A stretch of 59,659 nucleotides of DNA from CAZJTL01 sp964548905 (GCA_964548905.1 CAZJTL010000006.1:1-59659), one strand, 5' to 3'. Numbered from the stretch's first letter, positions 9,415-18,904 are shown. A program made the numbers and translations. The notes: generated by a model not told the origin, from the letters alone.

Positions 9415-10362
9415 ATGTCTAACTTTCAACTCAAAACTCCAGTCGCTTTTTTTATCTTCAGAAGACCCGATACTACCGAAAGAGTATTCGAGGTAATTCG
9501 TCAAGCAAAACCACCCAAACTTCTAGTAATTTCAGATGCACCTCGTACCGATCGACCAGGTGAAGCAGAAAAATGTGCTGCTAGCCGTGCAATTATCGAT
9601 CGTGTTGATTGGGATTGTGAAGTTATCAAAAATTATGCCGATGTAAATATGGGCATGAAGTTACGCCAAGCAAGTGGATTTGATTGGATTTTTAATACTG
9701 TTGAGGAAGCAATTATTCTCGAAGATGACACTTTGCCACATCCTACCTTTTTCAGATTTTGTGAAGAACTACTGGAAAAATACCGAGATGACGAACGCAT
9801 TATGATGATTAGTGGTACTAATTTCTTAAAAGAGTGGAAATCAGATATTCAAAGTTATAATTTTGCTTATTTTGGTTCTACCTGGGGATGGGCTTCTTGG
9901 AGAAGAGCATGGAAATACTACGATATCCAGATGAAACTTTGGTCTAAATCTGAAGTTAAAAACAGAGTTAGAGATATAATTTGTAACCGCAAATATTATT
10001 TAGAAACGGCAAAGCTTTTTGATGATACATACACTGGTAAACTTCAGACTTGGGATTATCAATGGGACTTTGCTCGTTTTATCAATTCAGGTCTATCGGT
10101 CATTCCTTCTAAAAATTTGATTTCTAATATTGGCTTTGGCAAAGAAGCAGTAAATACTTTTAAAGATTATAAAGGAGTCTCGAATTTAGCTATAGAACCG
10201 ATGTCATTTCCTTTAAGACATCCCTACAGTATAGCTGTAGATAGAGAATACGATCATTATCGTTGCAAAAAAACTTTGGGAATTAATTTAATAGACAGAA
10301 TTTCCTTCAAATTAAGGTCGGCATTGTCAATTAAGCTCGGAGTAAACGCCCGTGCCAAGTAG
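9415..10362 (+). CDS. Glycosyltransferase (GT-A fold, HlpA-like)
   Basis: The 315-residue protein begins TPVAFFIFRRPDTTERVFEVI, the entry strand and helix of a family often labelled hemolytic protein HlpA-like or GT2/GT13-like. An acidic EDDTLPHP motif near residue 104 is the likely metal/nucleotide-sugar site (DXD equivalent). A WGWASWRRAW segment follows at about 160, also typical. No membrane segments are seen, so it should act at the cytoplasmic face. It starts two bases after the previous stop, suggesting translational coupling. Donor and acceptor sugars are unknown. Confidence 0.82.
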   Translation: MSNFQLKTPVAFFIFRRPDTTERVFEVIRQAKPPKLLVISDAPRTDRPGEAEKCAASRAIIDRVDWDCEVIKNYADVNMGMKLRQASGFDWIFNTVEEAIILEDDTLPHPTFFRFCEELLEKYRDDERIMMISGTNFLKEWKSDIQSYNFAYFGSTWGWASWRRAWKYYDIQMKLWSKSEVKNRVRDIICNRKYYLETAKLFDDTYTGKLQTWDYQWDFARFINSGLSVIPSKNLISNIGFGKEAVNTFKDYKGVSNLAIEPMSFPLRHPYSIAVDREYDHYRCKKTLGINLIDRISFKLRSALSIKLGVNARAK

Positions 10363-10393
10363 TGAAAACTTAATTAGTGATAAATAAGAAACA

Positions 10394-11650
10394 TTGAAAA
10401 AGAATTTAGTTAGAAAATTAGAATTAGTAATTACTTTTTTCTTATGTGCATTTCAGATAGGAGTAAATGTTCCTCGCCCATTGACTAGTACTTTTGCACT
10501 GATTAGTTTTGTGATTATCCCTCTTCTAATTCTTGGTCAGTGGAAACGATTCATTTATGTGGCAACAAGAGACTTAATAGTTTTGCTATTGGTAGGAACT
10601 GCTATTATGTCAGTATTATGGTCTACCAATCCAGAGTCTACTCTGGCTCATTGCAGACCTTTATTGGCAACTACTTTGTTCGGGATTTATTTAGCCACTC
10701 GCTACACCCTTAAGGAGCAGATGCGGCTGATAATTATTTTGTTTAGTATATTTACGTTGATTAACTTGATAGTGCCTGTAATTTTTCCATCTTATGGCAT
10801 ACAGCAAGATGAATTTGGTCAACCTGCTTGGCAAGGAATTGCTCTAGCCAAAAATGAATTATCTAACTTAATGGCTGCATCTGCCACTCTTTTCCTAGAC
10901 ATTGCTATTTATGGTCGTAAATATCGTAAGATGGGATTGCTTGGAACTAGTATTGCATTTATTGTCTTGTTGCTTTCCAAGGGAAAAGGAAGTTTAGCAA
11001 TTTTTATAGGATTACTACCTCTTTTGCCTCTCTATAAGATTATCAGACAGAAATACAGGTTAAGAATTGTTCTTATTATCCCCACTTTATTTGTTTTGGG
11101 AGCAATCCTTACCGCTATTGCAGTTAACGCCGAGTTCATAGTGGTCGATTTTCTAGGAAAAAACATGGAAGGTACCGGGCGTACCCCACTATGGGATTAT
11201 CTAATTCAAAGGGGCTTAGAAAAACCCTGGCTAGGTTATGGATATGGTGGGTTTTGGGCTAATCCCAATGAAGCTATCGCTATCTTGCAGAAATTTCCTT
11301 GGAATGGGAATCGGGGAGAAGCAGGTGGAAACTCTCATAGTATCTATATCGAAATCTTTCTGCAATTAGGTTGGCTGGGTTTATCTTTGACTATCATGAG
11401 TTTTTTGACAGTTTTTGCAAGAGTAGTCTTTTTGCTTGGCTTAACTAGACAAATAGAATATTTGTGGATGTGTCAGCTTCTACTACTTATAGCTATAACA
11501 GGTTATTACGAATCTTATTCAGGATTTTTAGCCTATCGCAATTTGTTTTGGGCTTTATATGTATCTATTGCCTGCTCGACAGCTCTTCATCTCAAGAGAA
11601 TTCTGAAAACCAATAATAAATTAGTAAATCAGCAATTGGAAAAAACTTGA
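10394..11650 (+). CDS. O-antigen polymerase/ligase family protein (Wzy-like)
   Basis: This 418-residue protein has about 10-12 hydrophobic segments and one large loop (about 275-310). The loop contains GRTPLWDYLIQRGLEKPWLG, WNGNRGEAGGNSHSIYIEIF and a conserved NSH, as in the Wzy_C domain of O-antigen ligases and polymerases. Next to Wzx and Wzc genes it is the best candidate for the periplasmic polymerase that joins flipped repeat units. The frame opens with TTG at 10394; no in-frame ATG occurs early enough to leave the first membrane segment intact. The ribosome-binding site is weak, so translation may depend on the upstream gene. Confidence 0.85.
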   Translation: MKKNLVRKLELVITFFLCAFQIGVNVPRPLTSTFALISFVIIPLLILGQWKRFIYVATRDLIVLLLVGTAIMSVLWSTNPESTLAHCRPLLATTLFGIYLATRYTLKEQMRLIIILFSIFTLINLIVPVIFPSYGIQQDEFGQPAWQGIALAKNELSNLMAASATLFLDIAIYGRKYRKMGLLGTSIAFIVLLLSKGKGSLAIFIGLLPLLPLYKIIRQKYRLRIVLIIPTLFVLGAILTAIAVNAEFIVVDFLGKNMEGTGRTPLWDYLIQRGLEKPWLGYGYGGFWANPNEAIAILQKFPWNGNRGEAGGNSHSIYIEIFLQLGWLGLSLTIMSFLTVFARVVFLLGLTRQIEYLWMCQLLLLIAITGYYESYSGFLAYRNLFWALYVSIACSTALHLKRILKTNNKLVNQQLEKT

Positions 11651-11700
11651 TAGAACAGAAAATCTAGACAGACAAGGAGGAACAAAAAAGAATTATTTTT

Positions 11701-12960
11701 ATGAAAATTCTACATTTGAGTACTTATGATACTGCAACGGGTGCCGCTTTTGCAGCTTATCGATTACATCAAGGTCTTCAACGTATTAACATTAACTCTC
11801 AGATGCTAGTGAGAACTAAAAAATTGGTTGACGACAAAACTGTAGTTGCGCCCCAAACCATTTTAGAAAAAGGTTTTGCTAAAGCAGCAGGTACTTTAGA
11901 TACTTTACCTCCTCGTTTTTATCCTCAGCGCGATCGCACTTCATTTTCTACTCAATGGTTTCCAGACAGAACTATTCCTAGAGTCGCTCGAATTAACCCA
12001 GATTTGCTCAATTTTCACTGGATTGCAGACAATCATCTACACATTGAAACAATTCCTAAGCTTCACCAACCTTTAGTCTGGACTCTCCACGACATGTGGG
12101 CTTTTACAGGAGGATGTCATTACGACCAAAACTGTGGTCGATATATAGATTCCTGTGGTGCTTGTCCTCAACTTAAAAGTAACAAAAACTTCGATCTATC
12201 CTGTTGGATCTGGCAACGAAAATATAAAGCATGGAAAGGTGTTAGTTTGACTATTGTTGCTCCTAGTAGGTGGTTAGCTAAATGTGCTAGTTCCAGTTCT
12301 CTTTTTAAACATCTGCGAGTTGAGGTGATTCCTAATGCTCTGGATACACAAAAGTATAAGCCAATTAATCGACAGATAGTCAGAAAAATACTCAATTTAC
12401 CCCAGAATAAGCAACTAATTCTATTCGGAGCCATGAATGCTGCTAGCGATGTTCGCAAGGGATTCCATTTGCTTCAGCCAGCTTTGCAACGTCTGTGCCA
12501 GTCAGGACGAGGCGATCGAGTAGAGATAATTATAGTTGGTTCCTCACAACCAGAGAACCATATTGACTTGGGTTTTAAGACTCACTATTTAGGTAAATTG
12601 AGCGGTGATACCTCTCTAGCACAAGTCTACGCAGCAGCAGATGTCTTTGTCGCACCATCACTTCAAGATAACTTGCCCAACACGGTAATGGAGGCGATCG
12701 CCTGTGGAACTCCTTGCGTTGCTTTTAAGATTGGCGGTATGCCCGATATGATCGAACATCAAAAAAATGGTTATTTGGTTCAACCCTTTGAAGTAGAGGA
12801 TTTAGCTAAAGGAATTGCTTGGGTACTAGAAGATAGAGAGCGACATCAGAAACTAGGCGATCGCGCCCGCGAAAAAGCCGAACAGGAATTCACTCTTGAA
12901 TTACAAGCTCGTCGCTATGCGTCTCTTTATACCGAGATTTTAGCTAAGCGCGATCGATAA
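11701..12960 (+). CDS. Glycosyltransferase family 4 protein
   Basis: This 419-residue GT-B fold enzyme has an N-terminal half starting MKILHLSTYDTATGAA, with HWIADNHLH and LVWTLHDMWAFTGGCHYDQ, a pattern typical of cyanobacterial and bacteroidetal GT4 enzymes. The C-terminal half carries FGAMNA, VFVAPSLQDNLPNTVMEA and the EX7E-type GTPCVAF segment of retaining GT4 enzymes. It likely adds one sugar to the lipid-linked repeat unit in the cytoplasm. AAGGAGG lies about 15 bases upstream of the ATG at 11701, a usable Shine-Dalgarno sequence. The specific sugar is not inferable. Confidence 0.9.
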   Translation: MKILHLSTYDTATGAAFAAYRLHQGLQRININSQMLVRTKKLVDDKTVVAPQTILEKGFAKAAGTLDTLPPRFYPQRDRTSFSTQWFPDRTIPRVARINPDLLNFHWIADNHLHIETIPKLHQPLVWTLHDMWAFTGGCHYDQNCGRYIDSCGACPQLKSNKNFDLSCWIWQRKYKAWKGVSLTIVAPSRWLAKCASSSSLFKHLRVEVIPNALDTQKYKPINRQIVRKILNLPQNKQLILFGAMNAASDVRKGFHLLQPALQRLCQSGRGDRVEIIIVGSSQPENHIDLGFKTHYLGKLSGDTSLAQVYAAADVFVAPSLQDNLPNTVMEAIACGTPCVAFKIGGMPDMIEHQKNGYLVQPFEVEDLAKGIAWVLEDRERHQKLGDRAREKAEQEFTLELQARRYASLYTEILAKRDR

Positions 12961-13279
12961 TAAAATTTTGCACTCAAAACCTATTAGTAATTTACGGAAG
13001 TGTTTACATGAAAATAGCTTATGTTACCACCTAGTAATGCTGAGGAAGTTTAAAATGATAGATTACTGTTGCTAAGAAAGCACCTAATTGTGCTTCACGA
13101 AAAGATGACTTCAAAGGCAAAAGTAATCTAAATAAAAAGAATTGAGTGATAATTTTGAAATTTTGGACATACAAAAAGGTGTGATAGATAATCTTCAAGA
13201 TTTAGTCATTTTCAGAAAAAAGTAATCTATTAACATTTCCTGGCTCGGCTTTACTACCAAAAAACTTTGATGACAAATA
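12961..13279. other. Intergenic region with a decayed glycosyltransferase start
   Basis: No intact gene occurs in these 319 bases. At 13008-13034 the plus strand reads ATG followed by codons for KIAYVTT and then TAG. MKIAYVTT is the usual opening of GT-B glycosyltransferases, so this may be the stub of a lost gene. The rest is AT-rich with stops in all frames. The assignment is tentative, since eight codons can arise by chance. Confidence 0.3.
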
Positions 13280-14104
13280 ATGAAAGATAACAAATATCCG
13301 AAAATCTCTATTGTAACTCCCTCTTATAACCAGGGAAAGTTTATAGAGGAAGCAATCAAAAGTGTACTCGAACAAAATTACCCTAATTTTGAGCATATTA
13401 TTTTAGATAATTGTTCTACAGATGAAACGATTGAAATCCTTCAAAAATATCCTCATCTTGTTTGGAAATCTGAAATAGACAAAGGTCAAAGTGATGCATT
13501 AAATAAAGGCTTTTGTTTGGCAACAGGCGATATCATTGGCTGGCTTAATGCAGACGATCGATACTTGCCTGGATGTTTTCAAGAAATTGTTCAATGTTTT
13601 AACAATAATCCTGAAAGTGATATTGTTTATGGTGACTATCGTTGGATAAACGAACAAGGCCAAATTCTTCAACGTAGAAGAGAAATAGAATTTGATTGGT
13701 TTATTCTTAAATATCTACATATTTTATATATACCTAGTACATCTACATTTTTTAAACAAAAAATATTTGAAGAGAAAAACTTTTTAGACATTTCTCTCAA
13801 ATACGCAATGGACTACGAATTCTTTTTAAGATTGGTTAGAAAAGGGTATAAATTTACTCATATCAATGCTTATCTAGCAGATTTCAGATGGCATGAGAAT
13901 AATAAATCTAGTGTTGCTTTAAAAAAACAGATTCAAGAGCAAGAAATATCTCTATTACGCCATGATGATTTCTTATCCCGAATTCCTCCAAGTCTTCAAT
14001 TAATAGTCAGAAATTTACTCAAATTAATGGCGCGTGCTAAGCGCTATTTTCTCAAAGGCTTTAGGGGTGATTACTTTTTGCAATGGTCAAAAAAATCTAC
14101 TTAG
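13280..14104 (+). CDS. Glycosyltransferase family 2 protein
   Basis: This 274-residue GT-A enzyme shows ISIVTPSYNQGKFIEEAI at the N-terminus, DNCSTDETIEIL (nucleotide-binding Asp), GQSDALNKGF, and GWLNADDRY (the DXD-like metal site at about residue 93). MDYEFFLRL near 178 supplies the ED-type catalytic base region. All are classical GT2 signatures. It lacks membrane spans and probably acts on the lipid-linked intermediate at the cytoplasmic face. The ATG at 13280 is preceded by a weak ribosome-binding site. The next gene starts 31 bases after its stop. Confidence 0.92.
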   Translation: MKDNKYPKISIVTPSYNQGKFIEEAIKSVLEQNYPNFEHIILDNCSTDETIEILQKYPHLVWKSEIDKGQSDALNKGFCLATGDIIGWLNADDRYLPGCFQEIVQCFNNNPESDIVYGDYRWINEQGQILQRRREIEFDWFILKYLHILYIPSTSTFFKQKIFEEKNFLDISLKYAMDYEFFLRLVRKGYKFTHINAYLADFRWHENNKSSVALKKQIQEQEISLLRHDDFLSRIPPSLQLIVRNLLKLMARAKRYFLKGFRGDYFLQWSKKST

Positions 14105-14135
14105 TATTAAGGTTAGTTCAAGAAGGTTATTAGTA

Positions 14136-15317
14136 ATGCGAATTCTAATTTTGCATAATCGCTATCAAATTCCTGGAGGTGAAGATACAACTTTGCAAAC
14201 AGAGAAGGCTTTGCTGGAAACACATGGTCATTGTGTAGCCTTGCTAGAAGTCAATAATGACCATATCAACGGTCTTTGGGAAAAAGCTAAGGTTGCTGCC
14301 TATACTGTCTATTCACCGCCATCAAAGCGATTGGTTCTTAAGAAAATTGCTAGTTTTCAGCCAGACATAGTACATATACATAACTTTTTCCCAGTGCTAT
14401 CTCCTTCGGTTTACTACGCTTGTCGAGAGGCTGGTGTGCCAGTGGTACAAACTTTACAGAACTATCGTCTATTTTGTGCAAATTACTCTTTTTCGCGCGA
14501 TGGGAAGGTGTGTGAAGATTGCTTAGGAACATTTTTTCCCTGGCCTAGTATTGTTCATGCCTGTTATCGCAACAGTCGAGTTGGCAGTACAGTTGTTGCC
14601 ACAATGCAGTTTGTCCATCAAACCATGCAAACTTGGGAAAAAATGATAGACACTTATATTACAGTAACAGAATTTTCTCGTCAGAAGTATATTCAATGTA
14701 ACTTACCAACGTCTAAACTGGTCGTAAAACCTAACTTTGTTTATCCAGATCCAGGAACAGGTAAAGGACAAGGTAATTATGCCTTGTTTGTGGGCAGACT
14801 TTCCCCAGAAAAAGGTATAGAGACTTTACTGACATCTTGGGAAAACCTAGAAGGAAAGCTACCACTGAAAATTTTAGGAGAAGGACCATTAGCAGATAGA
14901 GTGGCTGTAGCGGCTCAAAAATTAGAAGGTGTGGAATGGTTGGGGAAGCTACCCAGACAGCAAGTGTTAAAGTTAATGAAAGATGCTCGGGTTTTGATAT
15001 TTCCCTCTTTATGGTATGAAGGTTTTCCTTTAGTGATTGTTGAGGCTTATGCTGTTGGACTTCCAGTAATTGCTAGTGATATTGGTAGTCAATCCTCACT
15101 TATTGACCACGATCGCACTGGTCTTCTTTTTCGTCCAGGCGATTCAGAAGACTTGCAAGCAAAGGTAAAGTGGATTTTAACTCACCCAGAAGCACTGGCA
15201 CAGATGAGGAAGGAGGCTAGAGCTGAGTTTGAGAATAAATATACAGCAGAGCAGAATTATAAGATGTTAATAGATATTTATGAGCAAGTTTTGAGCCGAT
15301 ATCACGGTCACTTTTAA
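14136..15317 (+). CDS. Glycosyltransferase family 4 protein
   Basis: I start this GT-B enzyme (393 residues) at the ATG at 14136, where it reads MRILILHNRYQIPGGED with AGAAGG about 10 bases upstream. An upstream in-frame ATG at 14034 would overlap the previous gene by 71 bases and add 34 residues unlike the family. Signatures are DIVHIHNFFPVLSPSVYYA, VQTLQNYRLFCAN (GT4_N) and VGRLSPEKGIETLL. FPLVIVEAYAVGLPVIASD carries the EX7E region. It is predicted to add a sugar during repeat-unit assembly. The C-terminus is complete. Confidence 0.92.
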   Translation: MRILILHNRYQIPGGEDTTLQTEKALLETHGHCVALLEVNNDHINGLWEKAKVAAYTVYSPPSKRLVLKKIASFQPDIVHIHNFFPVLSPSVYYACREAGVPVVQTLQNYRLFCANYSFSRDGKVCEDCLGTFFPWPSIVHACYRNSRVGSTVVATMQFVHQTMQTWEKMIDTYITVTEFSRQKYIQCNLPTSKLVVKPNFVYPDPGTGKGQGNYALFVGRLSPEKGIETLLTSWENLEGKLPLKILGEGPLADRVAVAAQKLEGVEWLGKLPRQQVLKLMKDARVLIFPSLWYEGFPLVIVEAYAVGLPVIASDIGSQSSLIDHDRTGLLFRPGDSEDLQAKVKWILTHPEALAQMRKEARAEFENKYTAEQNYKMLIDIYEQVLSRYHGHF

Positions 15318-15386
15318 ATAAAACATATCTCAATTCAAAATCAAAAAAAGCTAAAACCTAGTTAGTAAAAATACTTATCGATAGTA

Positions 15387-15686
15387 ATGAGACGAGTAGG
15401 TAAAAGATATTTTCTGCAAACTCCCAATCTCTATTTTCCAATTGAACCTCATGTTCTATTTCCCTTTTTTCAATTCCTACCAATAAGTTTGAGAGTTTGG
15501 TTATTGAATAACTTTACTATGGGATGGTATGGAAAAGTTACTGACAAGCAAGAAGCCAGAGATTTAGTAATCTCAACCAGATTACTAACCCGAAAAGAGT
15601 TAAGTATGCTTTTTCCTGAGTCAACTATTTATGAAGAAAAGATTTTAGGGCTAACTAAGTCTTTTATTGTTTACGCTGGATGGTAA
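15387..15686 (+). pseudogene. C-terminal fragment of a class I SAM-dependent methyltransferase
   Basis: This 99-residue frame begins MRRVGKRYFLQTPNLYFPIEPH. In full-length methyltransferases of polysaccharide clusters this stretch follows the SAM-binding Rossmann half and a conserved R-V-G-K-R-Y strand. The SAM-binding glycine loop and acidic residue are absent, and the 69 bases upstream hold stop codons in all frames. The fragment is therefore the tail of a lost gene, and its ATG is an internal Met. It could still be translated but should have no methyltransferase activity. The family assignment rests on motif memory; the truncation is directly visible. Confidence 0.65.
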
Positions 15687-15751
15687 AATGATCTAAATTT
15701 TTACTTACAACTTAACTATTGAGTCGATCGCCAATTAATTTGAAACGCCAT

Positions 15752-15773
15752 AGCTCGATTTTTTGATCGAGCT
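15752..15773. terminator. Perfect hairpin AGCTCGAT/ATCGAGCT
   Basis: An 8-bp perfect inverted repeat (752-759 with 766-773 of the 15 kb block) with a 6-base T-rich loop lies between the methyltransferase fragment and the next glycosyltransferase. No T-run follows on the plus strand, so a terminator role is weak. It may instead be a small mobile palindrome. Confidence 0.35.
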
Positions 15774-15833
15774 TATAATCGTTAAAATTCGTCTATACTT
15801 ATCAGGATAAATTGCTTTCGTTAACAATCCCAG

Positions 15834-17072
15834 ATGAAAATTTTACTATCTGCCTATGCTTGCGAACCAAATCGCGGCTCAGAGCCAGGAAATGGATGGA
15901 ACTGGTCTTACTATCTGAATCAATTAGGTCATCAGATCTGGGTATTAACTAATATAGAGCAAAAGGAAAAAATTGAGCAAACCTTAGCATTACGATCGAT
16001 ACCAAATCTCAATTTTATCTATGTCGATACTCCTAAATGGATTAAGCCCTATCAAAAAATTCTCAGAGGAGATTTTAGCTGGCAGAGTCAATACCTGGGT
16101 TGGCAGTGGCAAGCCTACCAAGTAGCCAAAAAACTTGATCGAGAACATAACTTCGATCTCATCCATCATGTAAGCTATGCAAGCATCACGGGCGGTTCAT
16201 GGCTTTGGCTTCTTAGGAAGCCTTTTATTTTTGGTCCTGTCGGTGGCGGACAAGTTACTCCAGAGACTTTTAAAAAATATTTTTCGACCGATTGGGCTAA
16301 AGAGTCCCTACGCTCTCTAATATTTAAGAATTTAGCTCCATTCAATTTTATTTCCCGCCAAACTCTCAGCCACGCTAGTTTAATTTTAGCAGTTAATCGC
16401 GATACTTACGACCTGGCTTATCAACTGGGTGCCGATCGAGTTAAATTATTTTTGAGTGCTGGATTACCCCAAGACTATTCTCCTCAAGAAATCCCTACGA
16501 GATCGACTTCACAAGAACTACGACTTTTGTGGGTGGGTGGTCTAATCGCCAGGAAAGGTTTGCCTTTGGCTCTTGAAGCTCTTGCACAGGTAGACTCTTC
16601 AGTACCTTTTAAGATGAGTATTTTAGGCGATGGATACCTCAGAGACGATCTAGTCAAGTGGATTCAGCAATTTGGCTTAGAAAATAAGATCGATTGTTGT
16701 GGTAGAGTTTCATGGCAAGAAGTAAAAAATAAGTATCTTAATAGTGATGTTTTTTTATTTACTAGCTTGCGAGATACTTATGGTTGTCAACTGCTCGAAG
16801 CAATGGCTCATGCACTGCCCATAATTACCTTAGAACACCATGGAGCAAGAGATTTTGTTCCCGATCGCGCTGGAATCAAGATCCCCGTGACCAACCCCAA
16901 CAAGACAGCTAAGGCGATAGCTCAGGCAATTGAATATATGTATAGAAACCCGCAAGAGCGCTTGGATATGGGGAAGGTTGGTTATCAATTTGCCAAGACC
17001 CAGACTTGGCCAAACAAGGCACTGGAAATGTCTGAATATTATCAAAAAGTTCTGAGAGAATCTTTATCTTAA
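15834..17072 (+). CDS. Glycosyltransferase family 4 protein
   Basis: This 412-residue GT-B enzyme starts MKILLSAYACEPNRGSEPGNGWN, the distinctive opening of a GT4 subfamily common in polysaccharide loci. It continues with DLIHHVSYASITGGSWLW and FGPVGGGQ. The C-terminal donor-binding half shows LLWVGGLIARKGLPLAL, LGDGYLRDDL, and VFLFTSLRDTYGCQLLEAM with the EX7E region. It probably completes the repeat unit. No hydrophobic segments are present. The 147-base gap upstream contains the methyltransferase-side hairpin, so the gene may have its own promoter. Confidence 0.92.
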   Translation: MKILLSAYACEPNRGSEPGNGWNWSYYLNQLGHQIWVLTNIEQKEKIEQTLALRSIPNLNFIYVDTPKWIKPYQKILRGDFSWQSQYLGWQWQAYQVAKKLDREHNFDLIHHVSYASITGGSWLWLLRKPFIFGPVGGGQVTPETFKKYFSTDWAKESLRSLIFKNLAPFNFISRQTLSHASLILAVNRDTYDLAYQLGADRVKLFLSAGLPQDYSPQEIPTRSTSQELRLLWVGGLIARKGLPLALEALAQVDSSVPFKMSILGDGYLRDDLVKWIQQFGLENKIDCCGRVSWQEVKNKYLNSDVFLFTSLRDTYGCQLLEAMAHALPIITLEHHGARDFVPDRAGIKIPVTNPNKTAKAIAQAIEYMYRNPQERLDMGKVGYQFAKTQTWPNKALEMSEYYQKVLRESLS

Positions 17073-17153
17073 GTTTCTCTTCAAGTTAGGTTACAAATTT
17101 TGTTACTTAACATACTAAGTAATTGCACAAAATTAAATTCACAGGTGAGGGTA

Positions 17154-17186
17154 GGCAAAAGGCAAGAGGCAAAAGGCAAGAGGCAA
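17154..17186. repeat. Tandem heptamer repeat (GGCAAAA/GGCAAGA)
   Basis: Five alternating copies of GGCAAAA and GGCAAGA heptamers lie in the gap between the glycosyltransferase and the SDR gene. The flanking intergenic bases (17073-17341) show no other structure. Confidence 0.75.
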
Positions 17187-17341
17187 TAAAAAAATGTACT
17201 TTATGAGTATGAGAAACGCTATAGTCAAAAATAATCCTACAGCTTAATATACTTTATTCAGAGCTTTTTAATAAAACTTAAATTCATCTAAAAGTCAAGA
17301 TTAATTTTAAAAAACCAAGTTGCATAGATACAAAAATATTC

Positions 17342-18904
17342 ATGGCGATTCCATTACCATCAGGTGCTGTAGATAAAGCTTCACTAATTGAAGCCATACA
17401 GCAGTTAGTTCCATGCGGTTCACCTGATTCAAAAGCACTTAAAAATATTTCACTTTTAAAATCTTTAACAGCAGATCTGATCGAAGCTTATCTAGAAGAA
17501 GGAGGCTTACGAGAACATCCTTATACAGAAACACAAGAACGTAGGATTGATATATACAAATCCGAAATCCAACAACAACTAAAAGGAAAAGTTGTCCTGG
17601 TAACTGGTGGTGAAGGCTGTGTTGGCAGCTATCTAATTAAAAAACTAATCGAGCTTGGGGTAAAACGTTTAGTTTCAGTAGATAAAGCAAGGTGTCACAA
17701 ATCGACAAAGCTTCAGCTAATTAATACTAATGTGGCAAACACTTCTGTTAAATGCTACACAGCAGACATTAGAGATTACGATGCTCTAGAACAAATATTT
17801 GCCTTAGAAAAGCCTAATATTGTCTTTCACTTAGCAGCCCAACGTCAACCTGGACTAGCAGAAATTTTGATTCGAGAAACAATCTCGACTAATATTTTTG
17901 GAACCCAAAACGTGATCCAGCTTTGTGAAAGTTATCAGGTAGAGCAATGTATTTTTTCTTCAACAGGCAAGGCTTACAGGTATTTTACCGCCGATGTGTA
18001 TGCAGCTTCCAAAAAAATTGCTGAATGGCTATTTGTCAAGGCTGTGCAACAAGGTAAAGTCAAATATGGCATGGCTCGTTTTACCCACATTATTGAAAAT
18101 AGTATAGTCAGTCAAAAGATCGATCTAGGAATCGAATGCGGAATTGTTAAACTTCATGCCCCAGATTTGTACATGTTTGCCCAAAACAATCATGAAGCTG
18201 TCAGCTTGTTGTTAAATGCACTTGTCTTCTCCGATGCTAATTGCCTTAAATTTCTGGTAGTACGTAATTTGGGTTGGGTTGTAGACATTCTCGAACTGGC
18301 TTTGTTTAAAATCCTTAACTCAGGAAAGCTGATTCCTATTTATTTTGAGGGATTACCTTGTGGATATAATGAGTCTTTTTTTCGCGGACTGATCGATCCT
18401 AGCTCTACATTAGAAGCCAATGCTCTAATTAATGCGATCGAGTCGCCATTCAGCACGTTTGAGCGGGATATAGTAGTTACGAAAATGCATTCTTTTTCCT
18501 TCAGCGTGTTTGAAACCAAATTATCAGCACTACAAACCTGTGTAAATGACCAAGATTTTCCAGAAACTGAACTAAAAAGTGTTCTGACTCAAACAGTTAA
18601 AGAAGTAGCTTGTTCAATATTTTTGCAAGTACCCCCAGAAAAAATATTAAGGATATTGAGTTTAGGGGTTAATCCCAAACTTCTAAAACTTGAAAAAATT
18701 TCTATTGAGGTTTTTCAAGATCTTATAGAAATACTCGTTCGGGGATTATATGGAAGACTGAACCAAGAAATATTGAGTAATGCCAAATTAACCGAGCGTG
18801 ACTTTCAAGGCACGCTCGATGTACTATCAAGCTTACCCCAGATTAATCATGAAGTTGCATATCTGCGAGAGTTCACTCAAAAAATATCCTCAAGCAATTT
18901 GTAG
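17342..18904 (+). CDS. Extended SDR nucleotide-sugar epimerase/dehydratase with extra N- and C-terminal regions
   Basis: The central part (about residues 83-260) is an extended short-chain dehydrogenase/reductase: KVVLVTGGEGCVG binds NAD(P), and FHLAAQRQPG follows. FSSTGKAYRYF and YAASKKIAEW give the YxxxK catalytic pair. The order resembles FlaA1/CapD-type UDP-sugar 4,6-dehydratases or 5-epimerases, but the usual STDKA is STGKA here. Unusually for this family, about 80 residues precede the fold and about 150 helical residues follow it (LKSVLTQTVKEVACSIF, LEKISIEVFQDLIEILV); neither end is familiar to me. It likely makes a modified sugar nucleotide for this locus, possibly together with the next gene. 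The 520-residue length is well above the roughly 330-350 typical of single-domain enzymes. Confidence 0.72.
   Translation: MAIPLPSGAVDKASLIEAIQQLVPCGSPDSKALKNISLLKSLTADLIEAYLEEGGLREHPYTETQERRIDIYKSEIQQQLKGKVVLVTGGEGCVGSYLIKKLIELGVKRLVSVDKARCHKSTKLQLINTNVANTSVKCYTADIRDYDALEQIFALEKPNIVFHLAAQRQPGLAEILIRETISTNIFGTQNVIQLCESYQVEQCIFSSTGKAYRYFTADVYAASKKIAEWLFVKAVQQGKVKYGMARFTHIIENSIVSQKIDLGIECGIVKLHAPDLYMFAQNNHEAVSLLLNALVFSDANCLKFLVVRNLGWVVDILELALFKILNSGKLIPIYFEGLPCGYNESFFRGLIDPSSTLEANALINAIESPFSTFERDIVVTKMHSFSFSVFETKLSALQTCVNDQDFPETELKSVLTQTVKEVACSIFLQVPPEKILRILSLGVNPKLLKLEKISIEVFQDLIEILVRGLYGRLNQEILSNAKLTERDFQGTLDVLSSLPQINHEVAYLREFTQKISSSNL

Noticed and set aside
14034..14135. Upstream ATG extending the GT4 gene by 34 codons
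   Set aside because: It overlaps the previous gene by 71 bases and the added residues do not fit the GT4 N-terminus; the ATG at 14136 has a ribosome-binding site.
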